DNA of 64,000 nt from Thalassobium sp. (GTDB lineage: Bacteria; Pseudomonadota; Gammaproteobacteria; Pseudomonadales; Oceanobacteraceae). Below the pieces are notes generated by a model. That model did no database searches. It was not told the DNA's origin and was given only the letters and a program-made list of their open reading frames with translations. The position numbers were made by a program, and so were the translations under genes. Position 1 is the stretch's first letter. Every line of letters begins with the position of its first letter. Below, piece after piece: positions 42,070 through 50,195 of the stretch. The stretch covers positions 420,539 through 484,538 of the forward strand of contig NVUW01000004.1 of the NCBI GenBank assembly GCA_002733205.1, written 5' to 3'.

Positions 42070-43008
42070 ATGGCTGCCACCGAGCCCGCCACGCCATCAC
42101 CCACAGCCGCCCCGGCAAACAGCATGGAGAACCCTGCCCGCTTCGGCCTGATGCTGGCGCTGTGCGCGGCATTTCTGTTTTCGACTAAGCCCATCATCAT
42201 CAAATGGTTGTACGAGCTGGGTATGACCGCCCTGCCATTAATGTGGCTGCGTATGATGCTGGCGATGCCGGTCTATGTTGTTGTCGGCTGGCTGGCTTGG
42301 AAGCGCCTACCGCTAAAACCGACGGCGCTGCAGCTGTTAAAAGCCGCCGGCACCGGCCTGCTCGGCTACTGGCTGGCGTCCTATCTGGATTTGCGCGGGC
42401 TGGAATATGTCAGTGCCCAGCTTGAGCGGCTGATGCTGTACGCCTACCCGACGCTGGTGATGATTCTCGGCGCGTTGTTTTTTGGTCAGACGTTTCAGCG
42501 CCACCATATTGTTGCGCTGATTCTGACCTACATTGGCCTGATACTGGTGTACGGACAGGATCTGCAGTTTGCCACCGACCATATCGCCACCACCAAAGGC
42601 ACTTTGCTGATACTCGCCAGCGCCCTGTCGTTCTCGCTGTATATTCTGTTCAGCAAAAACGCCATCGGCAATATGGGCAGCCTGCTGTTTACCAGTATTG
42701 CGATGGGATCGGCGGCGCTGGCCACCATGCTGCATTACGGCATCAGTTATGGCGTCAGCCTGCCGGAAATGGACAGCACCCGCTGGCTGGGCACCATTAT
42801 ACTGGCCATATTTGCCACCGTTGTGCCGTCGTTTTTAGTCAGCGAAGCGATTAAGCGCATCGGCCCGGCGAAAACCAGTGTCAGCGGTACGATAGGCCCG
42901 GTCGCAACTACGTTAATGGCCATCGTCTTTCTGGGCGAACCCTTTGGTTGGCTGACCGCCGCCGGTATGGCGCTGGTGATGCTGGGTGTCAGCCGGCTGC
43001 AGCGTTAA
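42070..43008 (+). CDS. EamA/DMT-family transporter
   Basis: 312 residues: a Pro/Ala-rich cytoplasmic N-terminus, then ten hydrophobic helices forming two EamA repeats (for example LCAAFLFSTKPIIIKWLY and LASALSFSLYILFSKNA). AAGGAGAG lies nine bases before the ATG. The substrate is unknown; closest in layout to metabolite exporters of the RhaT/YdcZ-wide superfamily. A perfect 15-bp hairpin follows 7 bp after the stop. Confidence 0.87.
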   Translation: MAATEPATPSPTAAPANSMENPARFGLMLALCAAFLFSTKPIIIKWLYELGMTALPLMWLRMMLAMPVYVVVGWLAWKRLPLKPTALQLLKAAGTGLLGYWLASYLDLRGLEYVSAQLERLMLYAYPTLVMILGALFFGQTFQRHHIVALILTYIGLILVYGQDLQFATDHIATTKGTLLILASALSFSLYILFSKNAIGNMGSLLFTSIAMGSAALATMLHYGISYGVSLPEMDSTRWLGTIILAIFATVVPSFLVSEAIKRIGPAKTSVSGTIGPVATTLMAIVFLGEPFGWLTAAGMALVMLGVSRLQR

Positions 43009-43015
43009 CAGGCAT

Positions 43016-43053
43016 GCCGCATCAATAACAACAGGAAGTGTTATTGATGCGGC
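43016..43053. terminator. Perfect 15-bp hairpin after the DMT gene
   Basis: GCCGCATCAATAACA pairs with TGTTATTGATGCGGC over an eight-base loop. There is no T-run afterwards, so it may protect a 3' end or bind a protein instead of acting as an intrinsic terminator. Confidence 0.5.
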
Positions 43054-43177
43054 GACTGGCCCAGCACGACAAATAACCTGCGAAAGTGCGAACTGGCGTA
43101 CAAATTACAAAATATTCCTTGTTGATTAGTAAATTATTTGCAAAATAGCCCGCTCTTAATCTTTACCAAGGACTGAC

Positions 43178-45532
43178 ATGAGAACGGACGCCCTTCTTTC
43201 TGTAGTATCCCTTTCTGTTTTATTAACGGCCTGTGGCGGCGGTGGCGGCGGAAGCAGCACCAGCAACACTGCACCAACCGTTGATGTTCTGACTGAAAAC
43301 ACCATCAGTGAAGACAACACACTGACCCTGCAAGTTACAGCAAGCGATGCCGATAATGACCCTCTGAGCTATGCCGTTTATCAGCAAGCCACTCACGGTG
43401 TTGCACTGCTGTCTTCGGGCTCACAGTTCCTCTACACCCCTGAGGCCAACTATAACGGCAATGACAGCTTTAAAATTGTCGTCAGAGCTGGTGAGCATGA
43501 AGTGATCCGTACGATCAATATCGCTATTGAAGCGGTTAACGATGCTCCGGTATTCAATACTCAAACGCTGACTTTTTCCGGCCGGGACAATCAAACACTC
43601 ACCGGAACCATGAGCGCTACTGATGCCGAAGATGACACACTGACTTTCAGCCTGGTCTCCGGACAGTCGTTACCGACAGATGTTGAATTTAATATCAACA
43701 GCGACGGTACCTTCACCTACCAAAATAATGGCAGCAACAGTGCACAGGTGACTCTTCAGGTGAAAGTCACTGATGGCGTTGCAGATACGCAGACTGGTCT
43801 GAGCTTTACCACCCAAACCGACCCTCTGCTCACTCAGCAATGGCACCTGAAAAACACCGGGCAAAATGCATTTTCTGCCAGCAGCGGAACGGCTGGCCAT
43901 GATATCAATATCGGCAATCTGCATATTGATGGCGCAACAGGTAACGGCGTCAAAGTTGCCGTTGTGGATTCCGGCCTCGAAATTAGCCACGAAGATCTTA
44001 CCGATAACGTGCTGGTCGGCCGCTCTTACGATTACGTCAACGACGATACCGATCCGACTCCAGATGCTCCTGCGGATAGCAGCGGCGATCACGGAACCTC
44101 TGTGGCCGGTTTAATTGCCGCCAAAGGTTTCAATAATATCGGTGGACGTGGTGTTGCTCCCAACGCCAGCCTGCTCGGCTTTAACTGGCTGGAAACACAA
44201 GGGTTCGCTGAATGGCAACAAAACCATGGTGGTAATCAGACCAGCGATGTGCAGATTATCAACCAGAGCTATGGTGCAAACATTGCCGGACCTCAGACGT
44301 TCTTTGATGGTTGGAATAACGCAGCCGAATCTCATCTGAAAACCGTTCAAAGCACAAATAATGCTGGCAAAGGGATTGTTATGCTGAAGTCGGCGGGCAA
44401 TTCGTTTCAGGTTGTTGATACTCAAATGACCATTTTTGGCAATGATATTGATGCCGTCGCGACAGAATATTGGAATGATGATACAGCGCCACGCTTAAGC
44501 GCCAATATCGCTGGTGTTGAACCAGAAGCTTCCAGTTTTTATCAGACGGTTATTTCTGCCGTAAATGCTGATGCTGCCAATCCGCTGTCATCTTACTCAA
44601 GTGTTGGCGCTTCCGTATGGGTCTCAGCACCCGGTGGCGAATACGGCAGCAGCTCTCCGGCAATGATCACCACCGACCTGACCGGCTGCAGCCGTGGCTA
44701 TGCCAAAACCGGCAAGACTGGTTTTAACGGCAATACCAGCCAGAATGATAATTGTAACTATACCTCTACCTTCAACGGTACATCGTCAGCAGCCCCCGTT
44801 GCCTCTGGTGTTGCGGCATTAATACTGGAAGCAAACAGCAACCTGAGCTGGCGTGATGTCCGTCATATTATGGCGGCCACAGCGAAGAAAATTGATGCGA
44901 ATTTCTCCCCGATTGAAATTACCAATGATGCAGAGACCTTTGTTGCCGAGCCAGGCTGGCTGACCAACGCTGCCGGTTACCATTTTCATAACTGGTACGG
45001 CTTCGGTATGGTCGATGCAACAGCGGCCGTTGCGATGGCCAAAGATCCTGCTTACGTTGCACTGCCTGCCGTCAGCGAAACGGCCTTTATCGTCCCAGCC
45101 GATATCAGCGCTGTTACCATTCCTGAAGGTAATACCGGTGCCAGCAAAACCATTAGTGTCAGCGATGACCTGACCGTTGAAGCCGTACAGATTAAAATCA
45201 GCGCCATCCATGGCCGTGATGCCGATCTCGCCATTGAGCTGACATCGCCTGCCGGCACCAAATCCATGGTTCTGCAACCGCGCAGCCTGCTGGTGATGGA
45301 TCTGGATGACAGCACAGCAGCAGACTTTAACGATACCGTACTGCTGTCCAATGCTTTCTACGGTGAAAGCTCGCAGGGCACCTGGACGGTGAAAGTAAGC
45401 GATACCAATAACGGTGATTTTATATTTTATGTTCACCGGGCCAACCAGAAAGACTGGCTGGCTTACGATTCACCGAACAACAGCACCACCGGTACCCTGA
45501 ACAGCGTATCCCTGCGTATTTACGGACACTGA
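43178..45532 (+). CDS. Secreted subtilisin-like (S8) lipoprotein protease with P domain
   Basis: 784 residues. A lipoprotein signal ends in LLTAC (Cys19), followed by a glycine run and a Ser/Thr linker. Two cadherin/Ig-like modules (about 35-115 and 120-210) precede the peptidase. The catalytic triad is Asp264 (VAVVDSGLE), His305 (GDHGTSVAG) and Ser536 (NGTSSAAP). Residues about 635-784 match the proprotein convertase P domain (DLTVEAVQIKISAIHGRDADL). This domain order resembles kexin-like proteases such as Aeromonas ASP. There is no I9 prodomain. The gene directly after it, 12 bp away, is a candidate folding chaperone. It probably acts at the outer membrane on proteins or peptides. Confidence 0.9.
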   Translation: MRTDALLSVVSLSVLLTACGGGGGGSSTSNTAPTVDVLTENTISEDNTLTLQVTASDADNDPLSYAVYQQATHGVALLSSGSQFLYTPEANYNGNDSFKIVVRAGEHEVIRTINIAIEAVNDAPVFNTQTLTFSGRDNQTLTGTMSATDAEDDTLTFSLVSGQSLPTDVEFNINSDGTFTYQNNGSNSAQVTLQVKVTDGVADTQTGLSFTTQTDPLLTQQWHLKNTGQNAFSASSGTAGHDINIGNLHIDGATGNGVKVAVVDSGLEISHEDLTDNVLVGRSYDYVNDDTDPTPDAPADSSGDHGTSVAGLIAAKGFNNIGGRGVAPNASLLGFNWLETQGFAEWQQNHGGNQTSDVQIINQSYGANIAGPQTFFDGWNNAAESHLKTVQSTNNAGKGIVMLKSAGNSFQVVDTQMTIFGNDIDAVATEYWNDDTAPRLSANIAGVEPEASSFYQTVISAVNADAANPLSSYSSVGASVWVSAPGGEYGSSSPAMITTDLTGCSRGYAKTGKTGFNGNTSQNDNCNYTSTFNGTSSAAPVASGVAALILEANSNLSWRDVRHIMAATAKKIDANFSPIEITNDAETFVAEPGWLTNAAGYHFHNWYGFGMVDATAAVAMAKDPAYVALPAVSETAFIVPADISAVTIPEGNTGASKTISVSDDLTVEAVQIKISAIHGRDADLAIELTSPAGTKSMVLQPRSLLVMDLDDSTAADFNDTVLLSNAFYGESSQGTWTVKVSDTNNGDFIFYVHRANQKDWLAYDSPNNSTTGTLNSVSLRIYGH

Positions 45533-45544
45533 TTTAAGGAAGAT

Positions 45545-46054
45545 ATGATGAAGAATATGATTAAAAATGCAGTATTCGCCACCCTGGTATTTACCTGCAC
45601 AGCACAGGCAGAAGTGAAAGTTCAGTATCTGGCCATGAGCAAAAGTCCGGAACCGCTGACCGAAAAAACCGGTACCGTTCAGGCTCAGGACAACAGCAAT
45701 CTGCAGGCTGACACCAGCATTGTGGTGGTAAGCGGCGGTAAGCGCTTTTCTCCACTGGTTTATTCTGTGGGTACAATGAGCAGCGGGCAAAAAACCGGCT
45801 TATACAAAGGCCAATTAATGCAGGCCGAAAATAAACGCACTACCGGAAAAATTACCGGTGCTATTATGGTTAAAACCTCCGTTACCGCACTGAATATTCA
45901 GGGTGCCAGCGAAACCCGTTTTGGCAGCGACTACATTTTGCTCAGCTTTGACGACTCAACCGAGCTGTTGACCGCACTTGAACAACTGAAAAAGCGCAGC
46001 GATGTTGAATCTGCCGAGCTGGAAATCAACACTAAGCGTTACGTTCCGAAGTAA
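45545..46054 (+). CDS. Candidate external chaperone for the S8 protease
   Basis: 169 residues with a signal peptide (ATLVFTCTAQA). The C-terminal part, FGSDYILLSFDDSTELLTALEQLKKRSDVESAEL (key residues DYILLSF and DVESAELEIN), has the beta-alpha-beta pattern of subtilisin propeptides (I9-like). The gene follows the protease by 12 bp with AAGGAAGAT upstream. In Aeromonas sobria the P-domain serine protease ASP needs the adjacent ORF2 protein, an exported external chaperone of similar size. By position, size and fold pattern I infer the same role here. Homology was not tested. Confidence 0.65.
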   Translation: MMKNMIKNAVFATLVFTCTAQAEVKVQYLAMSKSPEPLTEKTGTVQAQDNSNLQADTSIVVVSGGKRFSPLVYSVGTMSSGQKTGLYKGQLMQAENKRTTGKITGAIMVKTSVTALNIQGASETRFGSDYILLSFDDSTELLTALEQLKKRSDVESAELEINTKRYVPK

Positions 46055-46066
46055 TTTAACGCGAGT

Positions 46067-46095
46067 AAAAAAGCCAGCATCTGCTGGCTTTTTTT
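46067..46095. terminator. Terminator after the protease/chaperone operon
   Basis: A 13-bp stem (AAAAAAGCCAGCA/TGCTGGCTTTTTT) with a two-base loop ends in T on both strands. It serves the chaperone gene and possibly the convergent LysR gene. Confidence 0.85.
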
Positions 46096-46127
46096 ATTTC
46101 AGAGTTGGAAAAAGAGAACTTTAAACA

Positions 46128-47015
46128 TTACCTCTTAAGCGGCAGCAAAATCTTTTTCGCCTCCGCCACCACGGCGCTGCGTAAGCTTTTCAGTAATGAG
46201 CTTTCGGTCTGCCAGTAATGCCAGTACAACGGCACATCCAGATGATAGCCCGGCACCACATCGCGTAATTCGCCCGACTTAATATGCTCCGCCACCTGTA
46301 CCTGCGGAATCATACCGTAACCGATCCCCGCCAGTGCCATGCGCACGAAACCACCGGATGATGGACATTGATGCGTGCGCTGTGGTTCAGCATGCTCGGG
46401 CGAAACACTTTGTAAAAAACGATGCTGCAAACGATCATCACCGCTGAAAATCAAACAGGGCAGCTGTGCAATCGCTTTCTGGCTGCGCTTCAGCTTATGG
46501 CGTTGGATAAACTCAGGGCTCGCCAGTGCGCGATAACGCATCACCCCCAGGGGTTGACTCAGGCCGCCATTCACCGGGGCCGCCGTGGCACAAATGCAGG
46601 CCATCACCTCGCCGTTACGCATACGTTTAAGACCGACATCCTGATCCTCAACAACAAAATCAAAATCCATCTGCACATAATCATCGCAGCGCAATAATGC
46701 GGGTGCCAGCCAGGTATCCAGCGTATCGGCATTCACCGCCAGTCGGATTTTCACCGACTCTGCGCTTTCCTGCGGCAGCAACAGTCCCTGCTCCAGTTGC
46801 TGCACCTGCTGCAGATGATTGGTCAGGCGCTGGCCCAGATCGGTCAGCCTTGGTGGCGAGGTGCGCAACAATACCGGCTGCCCCAGCCGGAATTCCAGCT
46901 GGCGGATACGCTGACTCACCGCCGACTGGCTGACGCTCAGACGCTGTGCTGCCCGCTCAAAACCGCGGCATTCAAGTACGGCCACCAAAGCTTCCAGAGC
47001 GCGATAATCCATCAT
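46128..47015 (-). CDS. argP: LysR-family regulator, ArgP (LysG)-like
   Basis: 295 residues. The N-terminal winged helix (ALEALVAVLECRGFERAAQ, SQSAVSQRIRQLE) and effector domain match the ArgP/IciA subgroup, which controls lysine/arginine exporters. It is divergent from an argO/lysE-type exporter gene, the classical arrangement for sensing lysine and arginine. The intergenic region (47016-47115) is the expected operator; I did not find a clear site by eye. Confidence 0.85.
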   Translation of the reverse strand: MMDYRALEALVAVLECRGFERAAQRLSVSQSAVSQRIRQLEFRLGQPVLLRTSPPRLTDLGQRLTNHLQQVQQLEQGLLLPQESAESVKIRLAVNADTLDTWLAPALLRCDDYVQMDFDFVVEDQDVGLKRMRNGEVMACICATAAPVNGGLSQPLGVMRYRALASPEFIQRHKLKRSQKAIAQLPCLIFSGDDRLQHRFLQSVSPEHAEPQRTHQCPSSGGFVRMALAGIGYGMIPQVQVAEHIKSGELRDVVPGYHLDVPLYWHYWQTESSLLKSLRSAVVAEAKKILLPLKR

Positions 47016-47115
47016 AAGAATGCCTTATATCTCATAAGATTTATTACTTGGACTGATAATAAGCAAAAGCCTATTGTGCGCGCCATCACTTTATAAAAGC
47101 CTTCGGGAAACCATC

Positions 47116-47748
47116 GTGGAACACCTGCCCACCTACCTGACTTCAATGCTTACCGGTTTTGCCGTGACCATGGGCTTAATTGTTGCCATCGGCGCGCAGA
47201 ATGCCTGGGTACTGAATAAATGCCTGCGCAATGAAAACCCGCACGCGATCGCAGCCGTCTGTATCAGTCTGGATACGTTACTGATTTTTACCGGTGTGTT
47301 TTTTATGCACTACGTGCAGGATCTGATACCGGCACTGGTTCCGTTATTTACCTGGTTTGCCGTCGGCCTTCTGCTGTGGCTTGCCCTGCAGGCGTTTATC
47401 CGGGCATGGGGAAATCAGGGTGGAGCCCTGGTCGCCGCCGGAGCGGCCAGCACAGAAAGTGCCTGGCGCAGCGCCGGTCAGGCAATGCTTATTTCGCTGA
47501 TTAATCCGCATGTCTATCTGGATACCGTCGTATTAATCGGCAGCGTAGGCGCACGTCAGGAATTACCGCTGCTGTTTGCAGTCGGTGCATCCTTTGCGTC
47601 TTTTCTGTGGTTTTCGACACTGGTGCTGGGTGCAAAAAAACTGCGGACTCATCTGAGCTCGCCGCAACAATGGCGGATATTCGACAGTGTAATTGGTGTT
47701 GTGATGTTGCTGGTTGCGGGATCACTGGTCAGCCACCAGTTTGGATAA
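47116..47748 (+). CDS. argO: LysE/ArgO-family amino-acid exporter
   Basis: 210 residues with five to six hydrophobic helices, the early GAQNAWVLNKCLR segment and the conserved NPHVYLDTVVLIGS block. The family exports arginine and lysine. The start is uncertain: GTG 47116 (MEHLPTYL) gives the usual length and has GGGAAA upstream; ATG 47146 is possible. Its divergent LysR neighbour strongly supports the call. Confidence 0.87.
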   Translation: MEHLPTYLTSMLTGFAVTMGLIVAIGAQNAWVLNKCLRNENPHAIAAVCISLDTLLIFTGVFFMHYVQDLIPALVPLFTWFAVGLLLWLALQAFIRAWGNQGGALVAAGAASTESAWRSAGQAMLISLINPHVYLDTVVLIGSVGARQELPLLFAVGASFASFLWFSTLVLGAKKLRTHLSSPQQWRIFDSVIGVVMLLVAGSLVSHQFG

Positions 47749-47939
47749 ACATGAATAACAAGCCCGCACTCACTGTCACCTGGCAAGCGTTTTGACAATA
47801 TTTCAGCACCGATATTGAGTTCTATACCGTTTCACGGATACACCGAAAAGAACATCAGAAATCAGCCAACGTTTGAAGAAATCGGCTTAAATGTTCAAAA
47901 CGCAGATAACGAAGCAGTGCGATTTTTAAAAACAACCTC

Positions 47940-48905
47940 CTATTGTTTGTCGTTAACAAAGGGGTTACCGACTCCAATAAAAGTGGATTTTCGCTGAGTA
48001 ATCATGCGAGTTGGTACACCTTGAGGCGCTAAATTTTCCATAATAAAGTCGATAAATCGCCTACTCGCCAGACTCACGAAGCGCCGCGACGGATACGCCA
48101 AATAGCACTCTCCCTGATGAGCGCTTGTCTCAGGAAATAATGCCACCAGACTGCCATTGGCAACATACTCCGCGGTTACTTCCGACGGTAAATAGGCTAT
48201 GCCACGCCCCCGTAATACGGACTCAGCGACAACATCCAGGTTATTAGTGCAGAAGTTACCACGAACTTTCACCCTTTCATTTTCACCCACTACTATTTCA
48301 TTAAACACCCGACCATTGGACACACGGAACAGAATCACATTGTGCTGTTCAATCTCGGATAGCGTAGCCGGCATCCCCTTGCGGGCCAAATAATCCGGAC
48401 TCGCATAAAAACGCAGCTCGGTCTGAAAGATAGGCCTGAGAACAAAGTGCTCCAATGCTTCAATGGCGGGTTCAATGACGAATGCCACATCGACATTATG
48501 CTTCACGATATCCATTACTTCTGATGTGCTGATCACCTCGACTTTGAGCTTAGGGTGTAAATCCATAAAGCGATAAATGGCATCCATTAATTGCATCATG
48601 CCGGGTATTGGAAACAATTGAATGCGTAAATGGCCGCTGATCTCTGCATCGTCATTGGTCATTTCAAATAATGTTTCATCAAGTTGGGCCAGAATATCTT
48701 GCGAGCGCTGATAAAAATGACTACCCGCAGATGTGAGCGTCATTGCCCGGCTCTGACGATGAAACAGTTTGATATTTAGCTCTTCTTCTAAAATTTGTAG
48801 CCTGCGGCTTACTGTTGATTTGGGCAGGTTAAGTAAGTCCGCTGCATCCATCACACTGCCTGTCTCAACGATACGGTGAAACAAGGCTAAGTCTTCAGTT
48901 TTCAT
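47940..48905 (-). CDS. LysR-family transcriptional regulator
   Basis: 321 residues. Helix-turn-helix at 18-45 (SVMDAADLLNLPKSTVSRRL), followed by a periplasmic-binding-like effector domain typical of the AaeR/CrgA-like group. It is divergent from the RND pump operon (205 bp between starts), which it probably controls. Codon use and AT content differ from the flanking argP/argO genes. Confidence 0.87.
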   Translation of the reverse strand: MKTEDLALFHRIVETGSVMDAADLLNLPKSTVSRRLQILEEELNIKLFHRQSRAMTLTSAGSHFYQRSQDILAQLDETLFEMTNDDAEISGHLRIQLFPIPGMMQLMDAIYRFMDLHPKLKVEVISTSEVMDIVKHNVDVAFVIEPAIEALEHFVLRPIFQTELRFYASPDYLARKGMPATLSEIEQHNVILFRVSNGRVFNEIVVGENERVKVRGNFCTNNLDVVAESVLRGRGIAYLPSEVTAEYVANGSLVALFPETSAHQGECYLAYPSRRFVSLASRRFIDFIMENLAPQGVPTRMITQRKSTFIGVGNPFVNDKQ

Positions 48906-49109
48906 CAGTTACCTCAATAACATGGCGTGCACGTCTGGCACCTTGCGTACTTCATTGTGACCTCATTTACCGTTGTACAGAGATCTGCAATACGGTCAAA
49001 CCCAAATAATGGGACTGACAATCCAAAACAATCCCATTTAATGAAACCAGAAACACGTTATCTTCGCAGCAGTTATTGTCGAAAAATTGTTGCTCACAGG
49101 ATAATCCTC

Positions 49110-50192
49110 ATGAAAACTCATCTCGCGTTACCACTAACGCTCGCTGCTGCAGTCATCATCAGCGGCTGCACACCCGCTGAAAGTGCCATGCAGACGCCTA
49201 CCATCCGTCCTGTTAAGCTTTTTGAAGTCAGTGCTAGCGGTGCAGAATACTTTCGCACCTTCCCGGCCAAAGTCTCGGCCAACAACCGCGCCGAATTGTC
49301 CTTTCGTATTACGGGCCAGCTAACAGAGTTGGCACTGATTGAAGGTCAGCGGGTCACAGAAGGCAGCTTACTGGCAGCACTCGATGACAGAGATGCTAAA
49401 AATAACCTGATGACCCGTGAAGCAGAACACGACCTACTGGCAGCGGACTATCAGCGTAAAGCTGAACTGCTCAGGCGCAAACTGATTTCTCAGTCGGATT
49501 TTGATAGTACCCAGGCTCAACTTAAATCGGCCAAAGCCGCGCTAGCGGCTGCGAAAGATCAACTGAGCTATACCCGCATAACAGCGCCCTTCAGTGGCAC
49601 CATCGCCAAGCGTTTAGTGGAAAATCATCAAATAGTAAAAGCAAACCAAGGGATTTTAACGCTACAAAATAACAATTTACTCGATGTAAGTATTCAAGTA
49701 CCTGAATCGATGGCGGCGGGAATAAACTATTACATTCAACAAAAAAAATTTAACGCAAAAGTTCGATTTACGGCGCTGGCTCACCTTGAGTTTGATGCAA
49801 AATTTAAAGAATATTCCACCCAGGTAACCCCGGGAACTCAGGCATACGAAGTGGTATTTTCTCTTCCACAACCAGACAATATTCAGTTGCTGCCAGGGAT
49901 GAGTGCCGAGCTGACACTTGCTCTTGTTAAAGACAATCAAGCCGACATAGGCGTCATAGTACCCGTATCAGCTATAGATAAACGCGACCAGGATGGCCGC
50001 GTTCAAGTATGGGTGTATCAAACCGCGAGTGGTGACATCCGATCCAAAGCAGTAACACTGGGCCACGTCAGTACAGATGGTGTTGAAGTGACCTCAGGTT
50101 TAGCTAAAGGAGATCTTATCGTTAGCGCTGGCGTCGCACAGTTATCAGACGGAATGAAGGTCAAGCCGTTACGTTGGCAGCGCGGGGTATAA
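49110..50192 (+). CDS. RND efflux periplasmic adaptor (MFP) lipoprotein
   Basis: 360 residues from ATG 49110 (AGGA at 49098). Lipobox ISGC at Cys20, biotinyl-lipoyl-like halves (ELSFRITGQLTELALIEGQ and SYTRITAPFSGTIAKRLVE, key residues RITAPFSGTI), a helical hairpin between them, and C-terminal beta-barrel and membrane-proximal domains. It links the inner-membrane pump to an outer-membrane channel. No TolC-like gene is present in this operon. Confidence 0.93.
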   Translation: MKTHLALPLTLAAAVIISGCTPAESAMQTPTIRPVKLFEVSASGAEYFRTFPAKVSANNRAELSFRITGQLTELALIEGQRVTEGSLLAALDDRDAKNNLMTREAEHDLLAADYQRKAELLRRKLISQSDFDSTQAQLKSAKAALAAAKDQLSYTRITAPFSGTIAKRLVENHQIVKANQGILTLQNNNLLDVSIQVPESMAAGINYYIQQKKFNAKVRFTALAHLEFDAKFKEYSTQVTPGTQAYEVVFSLPQPDNIQLLPGMSAELTLALVKDNQADIGVIVPVSAIDKRDQDGRVQVWVYQTASGDIRSKAVTLGHVSTDGVEVTSGLAKGDLIVSAGVAQLSDGMKVKPLRWQRGV

Positions 50193-50195
50193 TGG

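Noticed and set aside
47815..47997. A 60-codon plus-strand frame after argO
   Set aside because: It overlaps the 3' end of the LysR gene and has no ribosome-binding site or recognisable features.
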